Assembly: GCF_001188955.3 (NCBI RefSeq)
Contig: NZ_JPRF03000025.1
Location: 51,871 to 115,870, forward strand
Origin: Kitasatospora aureofaciens
GTDB taxonomy: Bacteria; Actinomycetota; Actinomycetes; Streptomycetales; Streptomycetaceae
DNA: 64,000 nucleotides
Direction of reading: 5' to 3'
The position numbers and the translations under genes are program-made. Each line of letters starts with the position of its first letter. Position 1 is the first letter of the stretch. Under the pieces are notes generated by a model. It had not been told where the DNA came from. It ran no database searches and saw only the letters and a list, made by a program, of their open reading frames with translations. Shown here in pieces: positions 59,642-64,000 of this stretch.

Positions 59642-60395
59642 GGCCGGCCTCCTCGATCAGTTCTCGGACGGGCAGGGCCGCGAAGGCCCGCTCCAGGGCG
59701 GCCAGCGCCTCGCCGATCCGCCAGGCGGCCCGGTCGCGCGGGCCCACCGGGTTGGACACGGTGCGCAGCTCGAAGACCGGCACGCCGTACCGGGCGGCGG
59801 CCTCGGCCACGCCGAAGCCCTCCATCGCCTCGGCGGCGGCACCCGGGTGACGGGCCGCCAGCGCGGCGGCCCGCTCGGTGCTGCCGGTGACGGTGGAGAC
59901 GGTCAGCACCGGGCCGGTGACGGCGTCGACGTCCCGGGTGCCGAGTGCCTTCCCGGCCAGCGCCACGACGGCCGGGGGAGGGGTGTGCCGGACGGTCCCG
60001 AAACCCAGCTCGGTCACGTCGGCGAAGCCTTCGGGGGTCTCGGCGCCGAGGTCGGCGACGACGATCGCGTCGGCCAGCACGGTGGCGCCGACCGGCGCGT
60101 GCGGGGCGAACCCGCCGGCGATCCCGGCCGAGGCGACCAGGCCGTACGGGCGGGCCGCCAGGGCGGCGGAGGCGGCGGCCGCGGCGGCGGCCGGTCCGAC
60201 CCCGGCGGCCAGGACGTCCACCGGCGCGCCCGCGCAGCGGTGCAGCACCCCGCCGGGCAGCGGTACGGCCTCGGCCCCGCCGGGCAGACCGCGCAGCACC
60301 GCCTCGGCCTCCGCCGGGACCGCGACGACGACGAGCAGCCGGGCCCGTTCGGGGCCCGGCTGCCCGGGGTGCGCGTCGACGACGTGCGCGGTCAT
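59634..60395 (-). CDS. mqnB: Futalosine hydrolase
   Basis: 253 aa. Nucleoside-phosphorylase fold: LVVVAVPAEAEAVLRGL, AAGVGPAAAAAAASAALAARPYGLVASAGIAGGF, and AAAEAMEGFGVAEAAARYGVPVFELRTVSNPVGPRDRAAWRIGEAL. It removes hypoxanthine from futalosine, two steps before MqnD. Genes mqnA and mqnC are not in the window. Confidence 0.93.
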   Translation of the reverse strand: MTAHVVDAHPGQPGPERARLLVVVAVPAEAEAVLRGLPGGAEAVPLPGGVLHRCAGAPVDVLAAGVGPAAAAAAASAALAARPYGLVASAGIAGGFAPHAPVGATVLADAIVVADLGAETPEGFADVTELGFGTVRHTPPPAVVALAGKALGTRDVDAVTGPVLTVSTVTGSTERAAALAARHPGAAAEAMEGFGVAEAAARYGVPVFELRTVSNPVGPRDRAAWRIGEALAALERAFAALPVRELIEEAGRG

Positions 60396-60405
60396 CGCGG
60401 GAGCG

Positions 60406-60954
60406 TCAGCTGTTGCCGGCGTCCGTGGCGTTCTTGCCGTTCAGCTGGAAGTACCAGACCGCGATCGGGGCCTCGGCCTTCTTGTCGATCTCGACCACCG
60501 TGACCAGGGTGCGGCCGCTGGCGTTCAGCACCGAGCCGGCCGTCTGGAGACCGGAGAAGGTCGGGCCCTGGGCGTACGAGAACAGGCTGGTCTGCCCGCC
60601 CTGGGAGGACGAGCCGCCGTTGGTGGAGGCCCACCAGCCGGTCTTCGCCACGTTCGGGCTGACGCCGACACCGATCCGGTCGCTCGGCACCACGTCGGAG
60701 GACGGCAGCGAGCCGTCCTTCAGGGCCTTCGTGGCATTGGCCTTGCACTGGTCCTGCTGGTCGTCGGTCAGCGGGCTGCCGTCGTTCCAGCAGAGCGGGT
60801 CCGCGGTCATCGACGAGGTGCCGACCGTCAGGGTGGCCCGGTGGCTGTTGTGCTCGGTCTGGCCGGCGGCGATCGCGACGGAGGTGCCAACCGTGGCGGC
60901 ACCGACCACGACGACGGCGCCGAGGGCGGCGATGACACGGGTATTGAGGCTCAT
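60406..60954 (-). CDS. DUF2771-like secreted or membrane-anchored protein
   Basis: 182 aa. N-terminal hydrophobic segment VIAALGAVVVVGAATVGTSVAIAAG, then extracellular ATLTVGTSSMTADPLCWNDGSPLTDDQQDQCKANATKALKDGSLPSSDVVPSDRIGVGVSPNVAKTGWWAST. A C-terminal VTVVEIDKKAEAPIAVWYFQLNG closes the domain. Two cysteines may form a disulfide. Pattern resembles DUF2771, usual between mqnB and the MFS gene; function unknown. Confidence 0.75.
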   Translation of the reverse strand: MSLNTRVIAALGAVVVVGAATVGTSVAIAAGQTEHNSHRATLTVGTSSMTADPLCWNDGSPLTDDQQDQCKANATKALKDGSLPSSDVVPSDRIGVGVSPNVAKTGWWASTNGGSSSQGGQTSLFSYAQGPTFSGLQTAGSVLNASGRTLVTVVEIDKKAEAPIAVWYFQLNGKNATDAGNS

Positions 60955-61037
60955 GCGTCAGAATCTACCGGGCCCGGCCGATCACGCTACGCGGGGGTCG
61001 GCCACCGCGTGTTGCCCGTCACCCCGTACGGGCCGGT

Positions 61038-62678
61038 TCAGGCCACCCGGGGCGCGGCCGGGTGCCGTCGCAGGCCCAGCCGCAGCAGCGAGTGGCCCGT
61101 CCACACCAGCACCAGGCCGACCACCGCCGCGGCGATCGACAGGCCCAGCACCCCGTCCAGCGGCAGCACGATGCCCACCCCGCCGCCCGCCACCCAGGAC
61201 AGCTGCATCAGCGTCTCCGAACGGGCGAACGCCGAGGTCCGCACCGCCTCCGGGACGTCCCGCTGGATCAGCGCGTCCAGCGCCAGCTTGCCCAGCGAGG
61301 CCGCTATCCCGGACACCCCGGCGACCAGGACCACCGTCACCACGCCGTACCAGAGCGCGGCCGCCGCCGTCGCGCAGGTCGCCAGCAGCAGCATCGCGGT
61401 GACCGTCGCCTCCGGGCCACGGGTGCGCAGCCAGGAGCCGAGCACCGAGCCCAGCGCGTTGCCCGTCCCGGCCGACAGCGCCACCAGGCCCAGCGCCAGG
61501 GTCGGCTGCAGACCGCCGATCGGATCGGTGCGCAGCAGGAAGGCCAGGAAGAACACCAGGAAGCCGACCAGCCACCGCATCCCCGACATCGCGCGCAGCG
61601 CCAGCACCACCGACGGCCCGACCGTGCGCAGCGAGGCCTTGACCTTCGGGGGCCTGTGGTGGATCAGGTGGGGGCCCTGGCCCTCGCCGGGCAGGTCGGC
61701 GTGCAGCACGGCCCGCTGCTCGCCCTTGGCCGAGTCGACGGTGTGCGGCAGGTGGAAGGCCATCAGGGTGCCGATCACGAACACCAGGAAGGCGCCGCGC
61801 AACGGCCAGCCAGGCCCGATCAGGTGCAGCGCCCCGCCCACCGCGGCCGCCACGCCGGTGGCCAGCAGCCCGGCCAGGGTGACCCGGGAGTTCGCCTTCA
61901 CCAGGGACAGCCGGCTCGGCAGCAGCCGGGGCACCACCACGCTGCGCACCACCCCGTACGCCTTGGACGCCACCAGCACGCCCAGCGCCTCCGGGTAGAG
62001 CGCGATGCCGCCGCCGGAGATCACCCCGGCCATCGTCCAGGCCAGGACGGCCCGGGCCAGCATCGACATCGCCATGGCGGCCCGGCGGCCGTGCGGCAGC
62101 CGGTCCAGCAGCGGGCCGACCACCGGGGCGAGCAGGGCGAACGGGGCCATCGTGATCAGCAGGTACAGGGCGACCCGGCCGCGGGCCTCGCCGGTCGGGA
62201 CGGAGAAGAAGATGGTGGAGGCCAGTGCGATGGTGATCAGCATGTCGCCGAAGGAGTTCAGGGCGTGCAGCTCGATCAGCTTCGCCAGGCCCGACTCGCC
62301 CGCGCCCTCGGCCGAGGTGGCCCGGCGGATCCGGCGGCCGGTGCCGTGCACCAGCTTGCCGGCGCTCAGGCCGACGGTGGAGGCGGTGCGGACCAGGAAG
62401 TGCCGGCGGGGCTCGGGGGCCTCCTCGGCCAGGTCCTCGTCCTCCGGCGGACCGGGGAATGCCGACGGGGTCTCCGGGATCTCCGCGGTGTCCGCCGTCT
62501 CCGGCCGGAGGGACTTCTCCAGAGTGACCCGGGCGGTGGACGCCCCGTCGCCGTCCGCCGGCTGCGGTTCGCCCGCAGCGGGGACGTGAGGCTGCTGTCG
62601 CGACGCGGCGTCCGCCTCGTCGGGGCTGTCGGCCTGCGAGGCGGGCACTGCGTGCTGCGACGGGTCGTCGTCCGCCAC
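61038..62678 (-). CDS. MFS transporter with disordered N-terminal extension
   Basis: 546 aa from GTG 62678. About 135 acidic, disordered residues precede twelve membrane helices. MFS features include VALYLLITMAPFALLAPVVGPLLDRLPHGRRAAMAMSML (motif A-like loop with RLPHGRR) and ASKAYGVVRSVVVPRLLPSRLSLVKANSRVTLAGLLATGVAAAVGG. The central loop (VDSAKGEQRAVLHADLPGEGQG) carries acidic and basic stretches. Substrate unknown; the same gene neighbours DUF3027 in related species. Confidence 0.85.
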   Translation of the reverse strand: MADDDPSQHAVPASQADSPDEADAASRQQPHVPAAGEPQPADGDGASTARVTLEKSLRPETADTAEIPETPSAFPGPPEDEDLAEEAPEPRRHFLVRTASTVGLSAGKLVHGTGRRIRRATSAEGAGESGLAKLIELHALNSFGDMLITIALASTIFFSVPTGEARGRVALYLLITMAPFALLAPVVGPLLDRLPHGRRAAMAMSMLARAVLAWTMAGVISGGGIALYPEALGVLVASKAYGVVRSVVVPRLLPSRLSLVKANSRVTLAGLLATGVAAAVGGALHLIGPGWPLRGAFLVFVIGTLMAFHLPHTVDSAKGEQRAVLHADLPGEGQGPHLIHHRPPKVKASLRTVGPSVVLALRAMSGMRWLVGFLVFFLAFLLRTDPIGGLQPTLALGLVALSAGTGNALGSVLGSWLRTRGPEATVTAMLLLATCATAAAALWYGVVTVVLVAGVSGIAASLGKLALDALIQRDVPEAVRTSAFARSETLMQLSWVAGGGVGIVLPLDGVLGLSIAAAVVGLVLVWTGHSLLRLGLRRHPAAPRVA

Positions 62679-62965
62679 AAGCCCATCCTGCCCCAGATTC
62701 GCCGCCGTAACGCGGGATGCGGAACCGCTCGGCGCGGCCTCCGGAAGGGTCGGCTCCGCCCCGGACTGTGCCGGGGCACCGAGCGCCGGGTAGCCTGCCC
62801 CAGGGGCCGCCCGCCGGGGCGCAGGGGCGCCGGCAGGCCGGACGAGCGGCGCGGCCGGTACCCGCGGCGGCCCCGGGTCGCGCAGAATGGATGAGGGACT
62901 ACCGCGCCGCGGCGGAGAAGGCAACACGCCGTGGGCGACAGAAGAACTGGGAGAGAATCGACGCC

Positions 62966-63859
62966 GTGAGTGCTGCGATGCGAAGCCGTACCCCCGACCG
63001 GCTCTGTGCCGAGGCCGTCGAACTCGCCCGCCAGGCTGCCGAGGAGGCCGTCGGGCCGGAGGCGGTCGGGACGCACCTGGGTGTGCAGGCGGACGCCGAC
63101 CGCGTCGTCACCCACAGCTTCGAGTGCCTGGACGCGGCCTACCGCGGCTGGCACTGGGCGGTGACCGTCGCCCGCGCGCCGCGCGCCAAGAACGTCACGC
63201 TGGACGAGGTCGTGCTGCTGCCCGGCCCCGACGCCGTGCTGGCGCCGGAGTGGGTGCCGTGGAGCGAGCGGCTGCGCCCGGGCGACATGGGCCCCGGCGA
63301 CCTGCTGCCGACCGGTGCCGACGACCTGCGGCTGGAGCCCGGCTGGACCGGCGAGGACGAGCCCGCCCCGAACTCCGCGGTCGCCCTCGCGGCCGAGGAG
63401 GACGTGGTCGTCACCGACCCGCACGTCCAGCCGGCCCCGGCCCGCGCCCAGATCAACGCGGTCGCCGAGGAGCTCGGCCTGGGCCGCAGCCGGGTGCTCT
63501 CCCGGCTCGGCCTGCACCTGGCCGCCGACCGCTGGGAGAAGTCCCACGGCCCGCAGACCCCGATGGCGCAGGCCGCCCCGGCCGCGTGCGGCAGCTGCGG
63601 TTTCCTGATCCCGATCGGCGGCTCGCTCGGACAGGCCTTCGGTGTGTGCGGCAATGAGTTCGGACCGGCCGACGGCCAGATCGTCTCCTTCGCGTACGGC
63701 TGCGGCGGCCACTCCGAGGCGGCCGTCATCCCCGCCCCGCCGGCGCCGTCCGAGCTGATCCTGGACGAGTTGGTGGTCGAGCCGCTGCAGCTCCACCCGG
63801 ACCGCGCCTCCGGCTCGGTCGAGCCTGACGCCCCGGCGGAGGAGCTCGGCCACTCCTGA
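62966..63859 (+). CDS. DUF3027 protein
   Basis: 297 aa from GTG 62966 (GGGAGAG 11 nt upstream; ATG 62978 is the alternative). Blocks: RSRTPDRLCAEAVELARQAAEEAVG, HSFECLDAAYRGWHWAVTVARAPRAKNVTLDEVVLLPG, LAPEWVPWSERLRPGDMGPGDLLPTGADD, and a C-terminal cysteine cluster AACGSCGFLIPIGGSLGQAFGVCGNEFGPADGQIVSFAYGCGGHSE that may bind zinc. DUF3027 is widespread in actinobacteria; function unknown. Divergent from the MFS gene. Confidence 0.88.
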   Translation: MSAAMRSRTPDRLCAEAVELARQAAEEAVGPEAVGTHLGVQADADRVVTHSFECLDAAYRGWHWAVTVARAPRAKNVTLDEVVLLPGPDAVLAPEWVPWSERLRPGDMGPGDLLPTGADDLRLEPGWTGEDEPAPNSAVALAAEEDVVVTDPHVQPAPARAQINAVAEELGLGRSRVLSRLGLHLAADRWEKSHGPQTPMAQAAPAACGSCGFLIPIGGSLGQAFGVCGNEFGPADGQIVSFAYGCGGHSEAAVIPAPPAPSELILDELVVEPLQLHPDRASGSVEPDAPAEELGHS

Positions 63860-63868
63860 TCCGTCCCC

Positions 63869-63903
63869 GCGGCCCGTCCCACTGAACCGGTGGGGCGGGC
63901 CGC
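63869..63903 (+). terminator. Terminator hairpin after the DUF3027 gene
   Basis: GCGGCCCGTCCCA and TGGGGCGGGCCGC pair (13 bp, one G.U) around CTGAACCGG. The remaining 97 bp to the edge contain no gene that I can support. Confidence 0.75.
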
Positions 63904-64000
63904 AACAACAAGGGACGGACGGGCACCGGAGGCGCCGCCCGGTAGGCGGCGGCGGGATGGTTGCGGTACAACAATCCCTATTTGACGATTGATCGGAGAA

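Overview
The window is high-GC actinobacterial chromosome of the Streptomyces/Kitasatospora type. Supporting evidence: very high third-position GC, frequent GTG starts, 4-bp ATGA/GTGA operon overlaps, and family content typical of that group (DasR-type dre sites, CdgB-like GGDEF protein, WhiJ/DUF397 regulators, the futalosine menaquinone pathway, MoaD-like CysO beside thrC, DUF3263, DUF3180, DUF3027). I see no tRNA, rRNA, CRISPR array, transposase or prophage.

Left part (0-7.3 kb): start of an esterase-like membrane gene, an MprF-like DUF2156 protein, then the folate block folP - NTF2-like - folB - folK - DUF3180, and a coiled-coil membrane protein whose reading frame is broken once. 7.3-13 kb: terD, arfB, a flavin reductase, and a GAF-PAS-GGDEF diguanylate cyclase with a textbook Crp site upstream. 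13-17 kb: the amino-sugar locus nagK-nagA on the minus strand and a divergent sugar-binding lipoprotein, with DasR-type operators between them. 17-21 kb: otsB, otsA and gpgS (trehalose and glucosylglycerate). 21-26 kb: thrC under a SAM-I riboswitch, cysO, a cold-shock gene, and an orphan groEL under two CIRCE elements. 26-39 kb: HD hydrolase, PadR/membrane pair, cutC, HelR/HelD-like RNA polymerase recycling ATPase, XPB-type helicase and a helicase-associated protein, with a small secreted beta-propeller islet between the last two.

39-49 kb is the accessory, regulator-dense part. It holds a TetR/hydrolase pair sharing a 38-bp operator, a fatty acid desaturase, and a two-gene unit made of a 52-residue Gly/Asp/Ser-rich peptide and a protein-isoaspartate-methyltransferase-like enzyme. 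Next to it lie two WhiJ-like XRE modules with DUF6879, DUF397 and a small HATPase. An identical 16-bp motif lies upstream of both the peptide gene and the first XRE operon. This peptide/methyltransferase unit is the best candidate for an undescribed system (a stand-alone RiPP of the aspartimide/isoaspartate type).

48-64 kb: LysR, aldo/keto reductase, AraC, a ferric-siderophore ABC uptake operon behind an iron box, HAD phosphatase, a second cold-shock-domain protein, mqnD-mqnB, a DUF2771-like protein, an MFS transporter and a DUF3027 protein. Family names come from recognising sequence patterns by eye; no database search was run.
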